64,000 nucleotides of DNA from Heligmosomoides polygyrus polygyrus (Eukaryota; Nematoda; Chromadorea; Rhabditida; Heligmosomidae), in NCBI GenBank assembly GCA_947396885.1, contig OX377205.1, positions 61,228,969 through 61,292,968 of the forward strand. Direction: 5' to 3'. Both the position numbers and the translations under genes were made by a program. Shown piece by piece: positions 11,761 through 24,165 of this stretch (positions are counted from its first letter, which is position 1; every line of letters starts with the position of its first letter). A model generated the notes under the pieces. It worked only from the letters and a program-made list of their open reading frames with translations, did not search any database and was not told the DNA's origin.

Positions 11761-12981
11761 CTTAGGCGGCATTAGAGAATATGAATATTCTATGCATCAA
11801 GCCAGCAGTAATCACCATGTTAAATAAGTGCAGAGGAAGCAATGTAGCAAGAGCAAAGAGGAATAAAGAAGTTGAATCACCTGTAGGGAACACTAGTAAG
11901 AGCAGAATAAACGTCTGCATAGTGGGGATGACGCGCGCACGGACGATGGTGGTCAAAGCGGTCCCCGGGAATGTGCTCGGCTGCCGACGGGGTGGGGCGA
12001 CGCGGACAGGGACGGGGATCGGGAGCTCCGAAATAAAGGGAGGAACACACAAATGCTCCACGAAACCCGAGAGACCGTGTGCGTCCGGCGCTCGTTCGAC
12101 AAAAGACTGAAACAGAACAAATTAAACGCGGGCCGCCAGCAACTGGAAGTTCCAGTCAGAACGCACGCTCGCGCCATGCAATCGCATGGACAGCGTCGTC
12201 CGCGGAACAATAAACCCCGCAGATGCTTCCCTTGAAGGCGTCGTCAGTAATGACTGGGATTGCTGGCAACCTTTTTGCACGAGAGCACCGAAAATCTAGC
12301 CTGGGCATGCGTGCGAGAAGTGAAAGACGGTGAAGAACAATCCAGCTCCTCGCAGGAAGTCTGAAGCCTACCACTCACTTCCTCATAGGAAGTCTGAAGC
12401 GTACGACTCACTCCACTGCTAGCATTTTACCATTCCATTATTTCACCGTAAAACAATGTAATGTTGATTTTCGAAATGCGGGGGGAATATTGCTCCTTGT
12501 TTTTCCCTTTAGCTGCAAGTTTTCAACACACTGAAAGCAAAGAAGGAAAACCTCGTACACATAGAACCACGCTCTGCGCAGTTTCTCTACGCTCCCTTGC
12601 TTGGTTCATTGACAATACGCACCCAACGAAGCAAACAGACATTCGAGAAGTTGCCCTGTTCAGCGCACAAATGGAGCGCCAGACAGCTATTCCGTCTGGC
12701 AGAACCTCCTTGCAGGCACGCCTCTCGGACTCAGAGTCTTCCTCGCCTTACGAGCTTGTTATGATAGACCTTTTGCTATCAGGAGACCTCGCGTTTTGAT
12801 GCACTCGCCTTCTTCAGGGGCCTGAATGGGCTGCAACCGTTAGAAATGCAATTCACCCCACCTAATGCCATATCCACTTTTGCGCTTTCCTATTTCCACA
12901 CAGAAAATATTCCAAAGGCACCACTTAAAAAGGACCAGATTGCGTTTGGTCCTTCGGAAAATGCCTTCGCAGCTTTCTGCT
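11761..12981. other. No recognisable gene
   Basis: GC-rich from 11930 to 12060 and open on both strands for that reason. No splice-consistent exon or known domain found. Confidence 0.35.
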
Positions 12982-13109
12982 AGTACGGCCGGGCGAATGA
13001 GAGCACAGAACTAGGCAGGGGAGGGAACTCCGGGGTCTGTCTGATCTAACTTACTCGCTTTAAGATACCTTGCCGGTGTGCAGCAGGCACCAGCCCGCTT
13101 CGTACCGTT
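12982..13109. mobile_element. TIR element of the TACTAAGCGGGCTGG family, copy 1 (decayed)
   Basis: Carries GGAACTCCGGGGTCTG, TTTAAGATACCTTGCCGG and CACCAGCCCGCTTCGTACC, the blocks shared with the copies at 23.7 and 60.6 kb. The left TIR (TAGTACGGCCGGGCG) is degraded. Confidence 0.5.
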
Positions 13110-13655
13110 AATTGTTCGCAGCTGATGGGCGCGAAGAAGTTTGAGCAGTCTGCATTCTTTGTAATTGAACAAATATAGTTTCCATGTTTCATTCCTACCC
13201 TCTGCAGCGAGGAAATGCGGGAGTTTCTTCGTGAACGAAGTAAGGTGCTTCAAATTTGCAGGAGTCGAGGATTTTGTCGCCGGACGTGGGTCGCGTGCTC
13301 TGCGAGAAATTCCATTTTGTCTATCCTACAGATGGCTGCCGACAGAATCCTAAATGTCCTAACTTCAACGTTTCACAAAAAGTAAACCGAAGCAAAATAG
13401 AACAGCAGGCTCCGAATGGCGCGACGTGACGTGGCTCGCACAGTGTTGATTTGATGCCTCGCTATCCTTCTAACCATAAGTGCAAAGAAAAATAATGAAG
13501 GCAGCTAGATGTAGTGTGAGGATAAGCTCATCACGAAGTAGCTTTGAGAAAGCTTTGTCACTTTTATGAAACGATCGCGAAGATCTGCTCAGAAAATACG
13601 TCGTATATTATGGTTTCTGTGGCTTTCGATAATTCAGTAAAGAACAAAAATAGCG

Positions 13656-13905
13656 ATGGTATTAATCAATCTTTTCGGAATGCGCCATGCGTTTTGCCTT
13701 TAGGAATAACGTGAAGATAACTTTAAGGCAGGTATAGGACATACAATGGCTTACAGTGGAGAGGGGATAGGCATGTCACTGTTCTATCCTTCCCAGAAAA
13801 GTACGTTACCACTAATCTACCAACACCGGAGATGTAGAAAGCTTCGTTGATCTGGGACGGACTTGCACAGAAAAATCGAATCGGGCTGCCAGCGGCAGCC
13901 GACGC
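13656..13905 (-). mobile_element. tRNA-derived SINE, copy 4 (diverged)
   Basis: Minus-strand copy: TTCGGAATGCGCCATGCG, CATACAATGGC and TCTATCCTTCCCAGAAAAG match reverse-complemented family blocks. The head is poorly preserved. Confidence 0.6.
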
Positions 13906-14990
13906 CCATTCAGAATGTCCCGAAAATTCCTTAATTAGAAAAAAAGAGGCATCTGGCTGAAGACGCTCTGGAACTCACTGTGGAAAGACTGACTTCGCCC
14001 TGATCGCACCGAACTGGACTGTCTGGAGCCCATCAGGTCGGTTTGCTATGTGTACATATGTGTGCTTACCTGCGCGCTGTCAAGCCGTCCTCACAGGAGG
14101 GTCGTGCTCAGCCGTCGCTTCGCCTTGTCATCTCGTTTCGTGAGCCAGCTCCTGGGGCTTTGTCTGAGAGGTGTTGCCAAGTTATGGTCTCACAGGGGCT
14201 GTGACTGTGGGTGAGCTAAAAAGGAAGTAATTTTCGGACAGGTTTGAATTCCTTTGGTCTACATTTAGTCTAACGCAGCAAAATTCCAAAGAAAGGAGTA
14301 GCAAGGGACGAACATTTTACACAACGTTAGTCCGCTCTATTCTGAGAACGCATCGCAATTCTGCAAGTTCTCCAAGGAAAAGGAAAGCGACGCGTATCCT
14401 GGTTGTACCTCATACTATTCCATCGTTCGGGACTTCAGAAGCCAGTGGAAATCTCGAAGAAGTGTTCCGGTAAATTTGGATCAGAATGTGGTCACGACGC
14501 CCTGAACATCGAATCATTTTCTGGGTCGTATCACGCTGCAGCACTTGGTAGGCCGTTGGCTCATGTTGTCCCTCGCCTTCATGATACGGCTTTTTGAAGT
14601 CACCGTTCGGTTGCTGAACATGACTCACCTGTAGGGAAGGGTCAAAGATTTCGCTCCTGACGACAGTCATGTACGAGCAGGTCCGCGCTCCGTGTGTGCT
14701 CCTGAAGCCAGGACGGACACTGTTTAAACGTCGGCTTAGCATTGTTTCGGCGCCGATTTTTTACGCTTTCGGGCGCTGTAGCTGCTTCGCTGTTCCATGA
14801 ACGTTCGCACACAGAACGACAGAGAGGTGCGCCTGCCCTTACACGAGAAATATATTGGATACAACAAAAGCTTACCAGGAAACGGATTCCAGGCCTTAAC
14901 TTGGAAAGTGAATACCAATCTCCACGCTACAGATAGTAGAAAAAAGTTTCTTAAAGCCTATGTGCCTTCAAAGTTTACTACGCAATCGCA
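13906..14990. other. No recognisable gene
   Basis: No conserved motif found. The right part (about 14800 on) may be older RTE sequence, but I cannot support that. Confidence 0.35.
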
Positions 14991-14997
14991 CCACCGG

Positions 14998-15725
14998 CGC
15001 ATGCACACGTGGTATGTGTCACATGTACGTGCCACCATCCATGGAAACTCGAAGTTCCAGGAACCTCCCTACCCCCTACCTGCGATGACTTCGGAATCTA
15101 CTGGTGGTCAGTAAGACCACATCATTTTCGACCGCAAATATAACCTGACCGACGACTCCGCTGTCCCCAAATTCTCTACGAGATCGGACCACCGCCTCTT
15201 TCGCGCAAGGTTCCGCTTTTCGCGTCAAGGAGAGAAGGTCGCGGAACTAAATAAGAGTTGTCCCAAAACGACCACAACTGGAACCTGGAACCTTTACAGC
15301 TCTCTTGCCGGCGTTTGGGAAGATACCGTGATGGACAACATCGACGAGGAAGACGACTGCTTCGTGCGCCATCTCCGCGATAGTGCTAAGGGAGCCGAGA
15401 GCTTGAAGACCACGAAGAGACATCTGTATCCTGAAACTCTCGAGCTGATGGCCAGCGTGATCATCAAGAGACGTCTGCCTCGTGAAACTTTCGAGGTGAT
15501 GGCCAGCGTGGAACAGAACGAGCATCAGGCAACCACTAAATGACTTCGTCGATTGAGCCTGTGATGCTATGCAGAGCGGCGAAAGGAGGATCTTAAGGAC
15601 AGAAGGGAGTAAGTGCTGGCTGAAGCTGCAGAGACAGGTCGGACAGGGAGAGCCTCCAAACTGGCGGTGAGCTTTTGCGATGCGATTTTTACGGGATGTG
15701 TGGTCCCGTATGGGGAGTCCAAAAC
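14998..15725 (+). pseudogene. RTE-type LINE remnant (endonuclease C-terminus and linker)
   Basis: After a broken upstream part (HTWYVSHVRATIHG, 15005-15046) the frame 15115-15543 reads DHIIFDRKYNLTDD, then STRSDHRLFRARFRFS. SDHR is the terminal catalytic motif of the AP-endonuclease domain of RTE elements. It continues through a linker (SLAGVWEDTVMDNIDEEDD) to a stop at 15541-15543. The following bases, with frame changes, still resemble the linker (RKEDLKDRR). The reverse transcriptase is absent, so this is a 5' fragment without its 3' end. The wording of the linker resembles RTE elements of strongylid nematodes as I remember them. Confidence 0.75.
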
Positions 15726-16712
15726 TATATATTGTTACTTTTTTGGAATACTCCTCTGTAGTAAAAAAAACCGTGTGGACGCGTGAGCGCGAAGTTCATG
15801 ACGCCCTGCTGCCACCCAGGGCAGTGTGGTCGGTTGGCGTAGTGGTAGAGTTGTAGCTTTACATGAGCATTATCGTAGGTTCGATTGCCCCTTGTAATGG
15901 TGTTTTTGCATTTTACCGATTTGTCGTCAGTGGTACCCTTTATCCCCATTTCCAACACATTTTTAACAAAAAGACTGCAACAAATCCCATCTAGTTCTTG
16001 GAAAGTGGAAAGGTAATGACATCTTTTGATTTTCGAACAGTCAAGGTGCTTCAAGATGAGGAGTTGTAGACAGCAAATTCTATTACATTCTTTACATGGA
16101 TGGAGTCAAAAACGTAGTAACCAACTGGTAAGAACAGCTGATGATGTGCCAACCTTCTTCAATAATTATGGAAGATTGCAAAGAAGCATGTAAGTGAAAT
16201 ACACTGCACACAAATTGAACAGCTACGCTTCAATCTACCACCCGTTCAAAAAAGGACGTAGTAGCACCGCTATTTTTCTTTCTGTGAAGCCCTCCACCGC
16301 TCAAGTATTCAATTGGTTTCCACCTCGAATGGCTTCGCACCTTAATAAGCGCTCTTGTTTGACAAGGATGACCGAGGTGCAAAGGGGGGGGGTGAGCTCG
16401 AGTGAGGGTTGTGAGGTCGGAAGCACCAATATTTATTTATTTATTGCTGCGCCTAAAGTGCGCCATAGAAACCAACCAAACAAGGAAAATATAGTGACAA
16501 TGAATTACAATGCTTAGCTTAAAAGAAACAACATCAACGAAATCGTGACCTACCTTGGATAGCACTATGAACTGCAGAAGAATGGAAGAAATGTCTTTGC
16601 AGGTTATTCGAAACACTTGACTAGAAAAATATTTCCAAAAAAATGAACATAGCAGGACATAATATTGTTACATAAGTTGGCTAAAAATTAATGGAAATCT
16701 ATAAAGGCTAAA
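15726..16712. other. Mostly unassigned, with one tRNA-like unit
   Basis: Apart from the tRNA-like sequence at 15823-15890 nothing is recognised. A run of nine G occurs near 16385. Confidence 0.35.
15823..15890 (+). repeat. tRNA-like (SINE-head) sequence
   Basis: Box A TGGCGTAGTGG (15835-15845) matches the consensus TRGYNNANNGG exactly. Box B GGTTCGATTGC (15878-15888) has one mismatch to GGTTCGANTCC. I could not fold a canonical cloverleaf, so a functional tRNA is unlikely; a pol III-type SINE head is the better reading. It does not belong to the 300-bp SINE family. Confidence 0.55.
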
Positions 16713-16993
16713 TGATGGCGTTACTCAATCCTATTTGGGATGCGCCACGCATTCTACTTCTACGGGATGTTGTGAAGGCGACTTGAATGCGTATTTGGCC
16801 ATACAATGACTTTCGATGGCCGGCCGATGAACAAGTCAGCGCTCTATCCTTCCCAGAGAAGTCTGGTACCAATTCACCGACCCTAGAGGGATGGAAGGCT
16901 TGGTTGGCCTGGGCGGGACCGAACCAGGAACCTGGTTTCGGGTGCACGCGACAGCTGGCGCCTCCTCCGACTGCGCTACACGCGCTCACATCG
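16713..16993 (-). mobile_element. tRNA-derived SINE, copy 5
   Basis: Well preserved minus-strand copy from the tail (GCGTTACTCAATCC) to the head region (CTCCTCCGACTGCGCTACAC). It includes GGCCATACAATGACTTTCG and TATCCTTCCCAGAGAAG. Confidence 0.8.
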
Positions 16994-18229
16994 GAAATCT
17001 ATATCGTCATCAAAGCGTTGGCATTCAATATAACTATGGTGTGATTTCCAGAGAATGGAGAAGCCACTTTCGAGCATCCTTGACAAAGAGGAAACACCCA
17101 GGAGTCCGGTCCTATATCCGGTCGTACCAAGGCGAGCAGTTGATGCAGTAAGTTAGGCGGAGTGGCGTTCTATCACCCGCCCTTTAAACAGAGGCGTGGC
17201 AAATGTCTGCGTCTCCACTATCTCGTAAGGCAGCCACTAGACTCTCGAGCAATTGCAGGGGGTTGGGGGTGGGCGGGCCAGGGGGATGAGGGGATAGAAC
17301 GCTCGACCCCCAGTAAGTTACCTCACAGCGATGCTTCCATAGGAACTGAAGAGGACCAACCGCACTTGAAGGGATGCACCTAGAAAAGAAGAAAGAGATG
17401 AGGTACATTAGTGAACAGGAACATTTCAGAAACAGCACAAAGAAGTAGGTGCAACTAGTCGGTATGAAAAAAAATTGCTTAAAGTTCTGAATTCCGCTAA
17501 AGCTAATAGGTGAAAGCAGCAGAAATAGTGACCCCAACGCTACTAAAAGAGATCGTTGCTCCACAAGGCACTAGTTGACTGAACAGAAGTATCGCACCAT
17601 TCAATCAGTGGTTGACGACTCATGAAAGAAGATCCAGAATAGACATAAGAACTGTCACCACCGCCTTTGGGTTAACCCGATTCACTTACATTTATCCTCA
17701 TCATCAACAGCAATCGGAACGCAACAGTCGACACGACAATACAACAACGACAATCGAACAAGGCAGCATGGAGGATAGGAGATCAGCGGGGCCACTGGTT
17801 CGGGGACGATCCCCAAGACCGTCGGTTGGATGACAGTCGACAAGCGGAAGGCGAGTGGCCAGCTCGCTCCGAGTTCAGCCGAGTGTCGGTCGAACGTCTG
17901 TCCTCAACGACGGATGTCCTCGAGGTTTCTCTGCCGTTGCTTATATGAGCATCCGATCGTTGTCGCGTCGCCATCTGAAAACAAAGAGAGCAGGCGAGCC
18001 TTGGAAAAATCAACAAAGAATGATTCGACTTACCGATATCTACATGATGACTGACTGCAGCGGAATTAACGGAATTTTCTAGAGTTAGACTCTTGAACTC
18101 GTCCCTTCCCTTACATTTCCTTCTTTCCGAGAAGTCCGTCCCGGACTTAGGCCTTAAGAGGGGGATGAGGAGCGGGGGCAAGGCCGTATTTTTCAAAGAA
18201 ATGCATCTCCGCTAGGAGTTTCCGGAAAC
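16994..18229. other. No recognisable gene
   Basis: The 17600-17960 part contains an ACAACAACGACAATCG-type low-complexity stretch. It may be internal sequence of an LTR element next to the repeat at 18230, but no protein motif is visible. Confidence 0.35.
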
Positions 18230-18485
18230 GACACCACGTGGTAATTCGGTTATATAATGGGACCACCTGCCGATCGGGGATGCATCCGAGGAGGAGCAGA
18301 CCATCGCGTACCCTTGACAGCGCGACGTTAAAGCGCTTTGGATCCGCAAAAAAGGTGTGGTTAGAGTTGCGGTCGATGTGCGTTCGTGTCGTAAAATAAG
18401 TCGATCCTCCTGTCTCGTTCAGGCTGCAACTCTAGACATCCGCCTCGAGTGAAAGACCCGGTGTCTAACAATTTTACACAGTTTT
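18230..18485 (+). mobile_element. LTR-like repeat with TATA box, copy A
   Basis: GGTTATATAATGGGACC (from 18247) looks like a core promoter directed rightwards. About 150-230 bp downstream lies a block (AATAAGTCGATCCTCC, GGCTGCAACTCTAGACATCC, GTGAAAGACCCGG) that recurs inverted at 20650-20730. Termini are not defined; solo LTR is an inference from the promoter and the second copy. Confidence 0.4.
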
Positions 18486-20639
18486 TATTTTTGTAAGAAT
18501 TAGTAAAGTTTATTTTAATTTTAAAGCACAATAAGACAGCAGTCATTCAATGCATTAACCAACAAGGTCACGCCAAGCTCTCGATAAGCTCATCACAATG
18601 TTTATATGGTTAATAACGTAAATGCTGTTTACGCGAAGCATCAAAGTGAGGAGGTGCTTGTTCCTTACAATACAATTCGTTACATCGTTTACAAGTGTGA
18701 TACTCAATGCAAACAGAAATTTCGCTATCAATCGAACAAAAACCGCGACGCCATGAATGAGGGTTTGGCTCAATCTCAACTTTTAGCAGCAAAAAGTGGC
18801 CGTCTTCCTGCACTTTAAAGCAGGCTTCAAGCCATTATTTTTCTTGAAAATGGCAATCGCATTAAATTCCAAGCAGTGGTTGGCTAATTGGGTGCGTGAA
18901 TTAAAATTTATAGAAATTCATACTAAATTTTCCTCCTATAAAAATTATTCTAACCCTATCGCTTTAAATTGGAAGATGTTCAGTTTGATTTCAAGAGCGT
19001 CAGGCTTGTTAAAAGAGTGTCAAATTTGAAAGTTTCGAATTGGACGTGAAAACTGTCCAATTTAACGTGAAAATTGAATATTCATGGAAAAGACGAAAGT
19101 CTTGCATACACAGCGTTAAAAACAATAGCCTAGTAACACGAAAATGAGACCATTCCGTAAATTAAGCAGTGCAACGCGGCAAATATTCGGTCATCGAGAG
19201 ACTACCGGATTACTGGCGTTAAACCCTCTACGTGTTGCTCAGGCAGCATCAAATCGTAGTACCCGACAAGCAGCAAGTCGCATTCGTTGAGAGCCCTATA
19301 AGTTAGGACGTCTAAACTAGCTCGTGATTTAACGACTGAGACCAGAAGTTTCAGATTTTTTCTGATATATTTCGACAGCTTCCCGTCAGTGGAATCTCCT
19401 GTATTGGTTGTCAGCTTCATGGCCACAGCTATGTACGTCACGATGACATAAGCCGTTTTTCTTCTGCTTGAAGACAAACCAAAAAGCGAGACCTTTGATG
19501 ATCGCCAGAATTGAACTGCAGCCCACTGAAGGACGTCTGTTCACAAGCTTCCTGGTAAGTCCGTTTCGGATGATTTCCAAAAGATCAACGCCCCTCTTGC
19601 TGGCTGGGTTCAACACTCTTGTCAACGTCTCCACCATATCGCGTGTGGGTTTAAAAGGCCCTCATGCATACTTCTGGAAGACTGGATTTCGGAACACTGA
19701 AGAGGTTATAAATAGGGAAACTGGCATTTTTCACCAACAGTCTGCGATTCTGGAGGAGCAGAGGTCACTGTTGTAAGAAAGCCCAGATCTCGAGCATCGC
19801 CAACCTTTTCTAAGACCTGAGAATTAATCCAATGTGCTGGTGTTTGAGTATGATTTAAGATCAAACTGTTAAAAGTTGTGTCTTCCCAGTTACAATAGGT
19901 AATTGGTACTTTTCTGTATAAGAGTTAATAAAATCGCAAAAATAATAAGGCCCTCTGCGAGTCTTTCAACCTTCGGTGCCACGGATTCTTTCGTAGATTT
20001 TGACATCGTCAGCGTACACGTTACATGTGACGCTAGGCTAGCAACGCTGTTTGAGAGTTCATTCCTCCCCAATTTTTGCACGGGAGTGGAAGTGAGCTCT
20101 GGTCGCGTTATAGCTTCGCTTGGAGTGCAAAGTTCCTCTCCTGACCGGGCGTAGCGCCACATCAAACGCGTCTGAACTGGAGGTGATTCACACTGGTATA
20201 GAGGTAAATTGGACGCCGCCCGAAAGCAGCGATTTCGGACCAGGAGCTACGCCTTATTCGAAGACCTCGTGATGGGGTGGGACTGCATATAAAGGTGGTC
20301 TCGATGTGTTGAGCGCGTAGAGTACTTGCTGAATCACGCCTCGTGCGCAATTACATGAATCCCACTAATCTGTCCTGTCCAGTCGCTTCCACGCAGGAGC
20401 GGCAATTTCTTGCCTTCTTCAGAGAATCTCCTGCGTTAGCACACCTCTGTACCACGCTTCTTACCAGGAAAGGGTCTCAGGCGTATGTCTGAACAATGAA
20501 AACCAACACCGCTTTTATAATCTCCACCCTTCCAGCAGTAGCGAGCTATGTTCTACTACTGCGAAGTCCTTGAACCGACCGAGTTAAGAAGGCTCAAAGC
20601 TTATGGTAAATATGGAGTCGCACAGCCTCACAACGCAAC
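18486..20639. other. No recognisable gene
   Basis: AT-rich in the first half (18480-19130). No splice-consistent exon, motif or repeat recognised. Confidence 0.35.
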
Positions 20640-20644
20640 ACTTC

Positions 20645-21060
20645 AACTGTAACGCCGGGGTGTTTCACCCGGGAGACGGATGTCTAGGGTTGTGGCCTGA
20701 ACCGGCCATGAGAATCGATTTATTAGATCCTTATGGCACCAGCAGGGGTCGGTCCGTCCGCCTCTGCTGTGCCCGCGCTCCTCTCCGCACCGGCCGCTCG
20801 CCAGGTACCACCGAGACAAGAATCCGAGACCGGCCGCTTGCCACTTCGCACCAGGTGAAGACTCCAGGACCAGCCGCTCACGACCTAAACACCAGTGAAG
20901 ACTGGGCCGGGCGCGCCCGGGTCCCCTTTATATAGAGTTGCGCACGGGGAAGGCCGGCCCCCTAAGTGGACATGCGCTCCCCGCCGCCTCTGAATGGCCG
21001 GCGCTGGGCAGGCGAGGCGGACGACGATCGATCGATCTCGCTGTTGGGTCAACACAGATA
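20645..21060 (-). mobile_element. LTR-like repeat with TATA box, copy B
   Basis: On the minus strand TATATAAAGGGGACC (near 20920-20937) sits upstream of a GC-rich leader and then the block shared with 18.39-18.48 kb (GGATGTCTAGGGTTG, GTGTTTCACCCGGG), in the opposite orientation to copy A. GC-rich between 20700 and 21020. Confidence 0.4.
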
Positions 21061-21177
21061 CACTACAATAAGCACAATTACAAACAACGCAATACACAAC
21101 AACATAAACAACCTATACAGACACAAATACAAAGGTACACTTTTGCGTGGCCTCGCGCCTCGCTCATGCTTCACATA

Positions 21178-21990
21178 TTAGGTTGTCGCAAAGTAAGTCG
21201 CCGGAACGGACCACTTATTTCAAACTGCTATAACTCAGCTTAAACACAACTTTATTAATCGAAGTAAAAACTTTCGGAATTTTTACATTTTTTACGACGA
21301 AGGATAATGAATATAATGCTTTATAATAAAAAGCTTCCATTGTTAGCAAAAGGAGCGGCCGCGCACGGCTGCGACGTGATTATGGGGCAGACGGTCAGGA
21401 TGTACGAAATTCGAGGAGTTGCAAATGCTGAAGGGATGTGTTGTACATTTTTTGGTAGTGCACGATTTGCTCTAGAAGGGGATCACATAGTATTCAAGAT
21501 CGAGGAAAAGTAGAGCAGATAGGAGCCACGAAAAACATACACTTCACAACTGGCTTGTTATCTTTCGAGAATTAATTTCATCCACAACAATGTTCAACGT
21601 CCCATGGAATAGGTAGTTGCATAGTTGCACGAAAGTCCTACCGACTTTTCAGTGATTCAACGACAGATTTTTTCGGAAGATGGTCTCGATCCCTGTTCGA
21701 AGGTTACAACACTACAAAGTTCTGTGGAGTTTCGCTCCCACGAAGATTCAGTACAAGTTCCTTGTCCACAAAGATGCGCAAATTCAACCTTCGTCTGGAT
21801 TGAAGAACCTCTTTTGTGAGGATATTTCAATGTAAATGCTAAAGCGAAAAATCCTTATTTCAGTCCCATCGAAAACTACATTGCACAACTACATTACATT
21901 GTCTCCTGAATAGATCACACTGAACTTTTTCTTAATGCCTTGCCTGACACGGGAGAATTCCAATTAGAATTACCTTAGGTAGCCAGAATG
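21178..21990 (+). mobile_element. Possible mariner remnant, left end only
   Basis: TTAGGTTGTCGCAAAGTAAG after a TA dinucleotide resembles mariner terminal repeats. I found neither a matching right end nor a catalytic motif, so the extent is a guess. Confidence 0.3.
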
Positions 21991-22473
21991 TTTCGCTCCA
22001 TCTATCCTTTGGTTTGTCAGCCTAGAAAACTAGCAGTGTCCGCTAGTGATTATTGGGCAAAGCGACGAAGGAAGCCGTTTTCCTGCAGTTTTTATTTTTC
22101 TGGCGTCGAAGACCCCTATAGAGAAGTTATCATTTCCTGCACACCCCTCAGTTTGGGTACGGATGCGAGCAATTAACCTACTTGGACGTACGTTGCACTT
22201 ACATTGCACTTCCCATGTAGTCCTTGGAGCACCATCGTAGGCCTCACCTACCGTGGAGATCAGATAACTGGCCACCTTATTCAATTAGTAAGTGAACAAA
22301 ACAAATTCAAATGTAGTGATAGCACCTGCTACGGTACGGAGCCTTTCCATATATTTTTAAGCTATTTGATTTTCAGCAGTCGGCGATTTTTTAAGCCACC
22401 CAAATATCACTAGAGTATGGTAGGTTCTCCTATATGCTATCGCTTACATGCTCAACCCTGTTCAGAAAGAATA

Positions 22474-22738
22474 AAGGACAGCGTTACCGAATTTCTTTCG
22501 GGATGCGTCACGCATTCTGCTTCTATGGGGGATCGTGGAGGCGATTTCAATGCGTATTTGGCCATACAAATTACTTGCGGTTGCCAGCCGATGAGCAAGT
22601 TATTGCTTTATCCCTCCCAGAAAAGTCTGTACCAATCCACCGGCCCCGGAGGGATGGAACTTGCTTGCCCAGGGCGGGAAGTGGTATCGAGTGCAGGCGA
22701 AAACCGGCATCTCCTCCGATTGCGCTATACGCGTCTAA
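22474..22738 (-). mobile_element. tRNA-derived SINE, copy 6
   Basis: Minus-strand copy: TTCGGGATGCGTCACGC, GCGTATTTGGCCATACAAA, TTATCCCTCCCAGAAAAG and TCCTCCGATTGCGCTATACG follow the family order. Confidence 0.75.
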
Positions 22739-22925
22739 ATCCTATTGCACTGGAATTGAATAGGACGGGTTTGAAAGAAAATGGGTAGCCCATGTATACA
22801 AAGATTTTTAGAGATTTTGTGAAAAAATCAAACGTGAGTTAAAAATTGCGCTCAAAAGAATGCTACCACAAATCCCCACTTCCTAGTAATAGTTTTCAGC
22901 AACGCACACACACGTTTTTTCTCCT

Positions 22926-23480
22926 ATGCCTTTGACACCTCTTCTGAATACCAATACATCGATGGGTCTGTAACACGCCTTCCACGTTGGACGGCATCCG
23001 TGGCACGTCTTCTGAACCCTAAGGCCTCGTGCATACTTCCCGTCGCCGCGATTGAATCGCGGCGATGAGTTTTGCAGAGCGACGCGAAAGAATTTGAATT
23101 TCTCTGTGCTCGTCGTATCGCCCATCGCTCTGCAAGGAAGCGCGACGGCGATCCGTCCAGGACCAGCGTTAAACACCGCGCGCGGCGCGAAAAAGTATGC
23201 CATGCCCGCGATGGGCGCGGGAAGTTATCGCGCATGCCGACCGCCACTGTTGCGGGGGCCGCGGCGAAGTTTTCTTTGACTGCTCTTCCGCGTGCGGCGG
23301 AATGGCCACGAACTGAGCGCCGCGATGCCATCGCGGCGATGGAAGTATGCCCCCGGCCTAACAACAACCTCTGTGACGCGTTTTCAGAATCCCAGTACAC
23401 ATTGAATGACGTGTGCGACACGTTTTCTGAACCAGTACATACGTACGATATTTCTGCAGCGTCTTCTGAATTTGTGCAGG
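22926..23480. repeat. 42-bp minisatellite units interrupted by a MITE
   Basis: Units of the GACGTCTGCGGCACGTCTTC type (here GTGGCACGTCTTCTGAACCC, GTGCGACACGTTTTCTGAAC) occur on both sides of the MITE at 23023-23358. The MITE therefore seems to lie inside a degenerate array. Confidence 0.6.
23023..23358. mobile_element. Harbinger-like MITE, copy 1
   Basis: 336 bp, GC-rich. Ends GGCCTCGTGCATACTTCC and (reverse complement of the right end) GGCCGGGGGCATACTTCC. Flanked by TAA on both sides (23020-23022 and 23359-23361), the 3-bp target duplication of PIF/Harbinger elements. Inner arms also pair: CGCCGCGATT...AATCGCGGCG near the left end and GCCGCGATGCCATCGCGGC near the right. No coding potential. 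Confidence 0.7.
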
Positions 23481-23713
23481 CTTGCGACCAGTTTGACGTT
23501 AACCAATAGTTTTTCTCTTGTTTCTGCTTGGATGCTTCCAGCAAGGCAAAATCATGTCCTGCTGAATTCCTCAGCTGGCTTGATTGTTAGGGAATTTGCA
23601 TTCTCTCAAAAGATAATTCTGTGTGTCCTAGAAGTAGACGTGTACTTGCCGAATTAATCACCGACATTGCAAGTGCATGAGGAATCGAGCTCACACTCAA
23701 AGAAGAAGGCAAT

Positions 23714-23896
23714 CCGGTACTAAGCGGGCTGGTGCCCGCTCCATTATGAGACCATGGTCGTGGAACACTCAAATAAACGTGGTTTCTGTGGCGCTGAACT
23801 AGGTAAGGGAAGGAACTCCGGGGTGTGGTTGTTTTAACTTACGCTTTTTAAGATACCTTGCCGGCATACAGCAGGAACCAGCCCGCTTAGTACCGG
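23714..23896. mobile_element. TIR element of the TACTAAGCGGGCTGG family, copy 2
   Basis: 183 bp with inverted ends CCGGTACTAAGCGGGCTGGT. The interior holds the GGAACTCCGGGGTGTGG and TTTAAGATACCTTGCCGGC blocks shared with 13.0 and 60.6 kb. Non-autonomous; superfamily not assigned. Confidence 0.65.
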
Positions 23897-24161
23897 CAAT
23901 CCGTTTCTGCGAAACCTGCCTCGCTCATGAGGGCAGTCCTTCACGCTGGAAGTAGATTTAATCTTATAGCCAGGACACTCCCCAACGCACAGTACACGCA
24001 ATCTTATAGCCAGGACACTTCCAAACACACAGGACGCACATTGATCGACGGAGAAGCCTTGTAAAAATACTAACAGAAAAACATCATCTGGTTCTGTATG
24101 AGTCGCTATTCGTAGCTTTAGATAGGATACTCATGACTAAATTGCCAAGAGTAGACGATTG

Positions 24162-24165
24162 TAGC
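24162..24165. other. Left target-site duplication TAGC of the gypsy element
   Basis: TAGC directly before the LTR start, identical to 31875-31878 directly after the right LTR. Four bp is usual for Ty3/gypsy integrases. Confidence 0.85.

Noticed and set aside
12461..12799. 112-codon plus-strand frame as a gene
   Set aside because: No domain, no splice context, ordinary composition; length is within chance for this window.
22924..23544. A 206-codon minus-strand open frame
   Set aside because: It runs through the GC-rich Harbinger-like MITE and minisatellite units, is matched by equally open frames on the other strand, and its text recurs only with the repeat.
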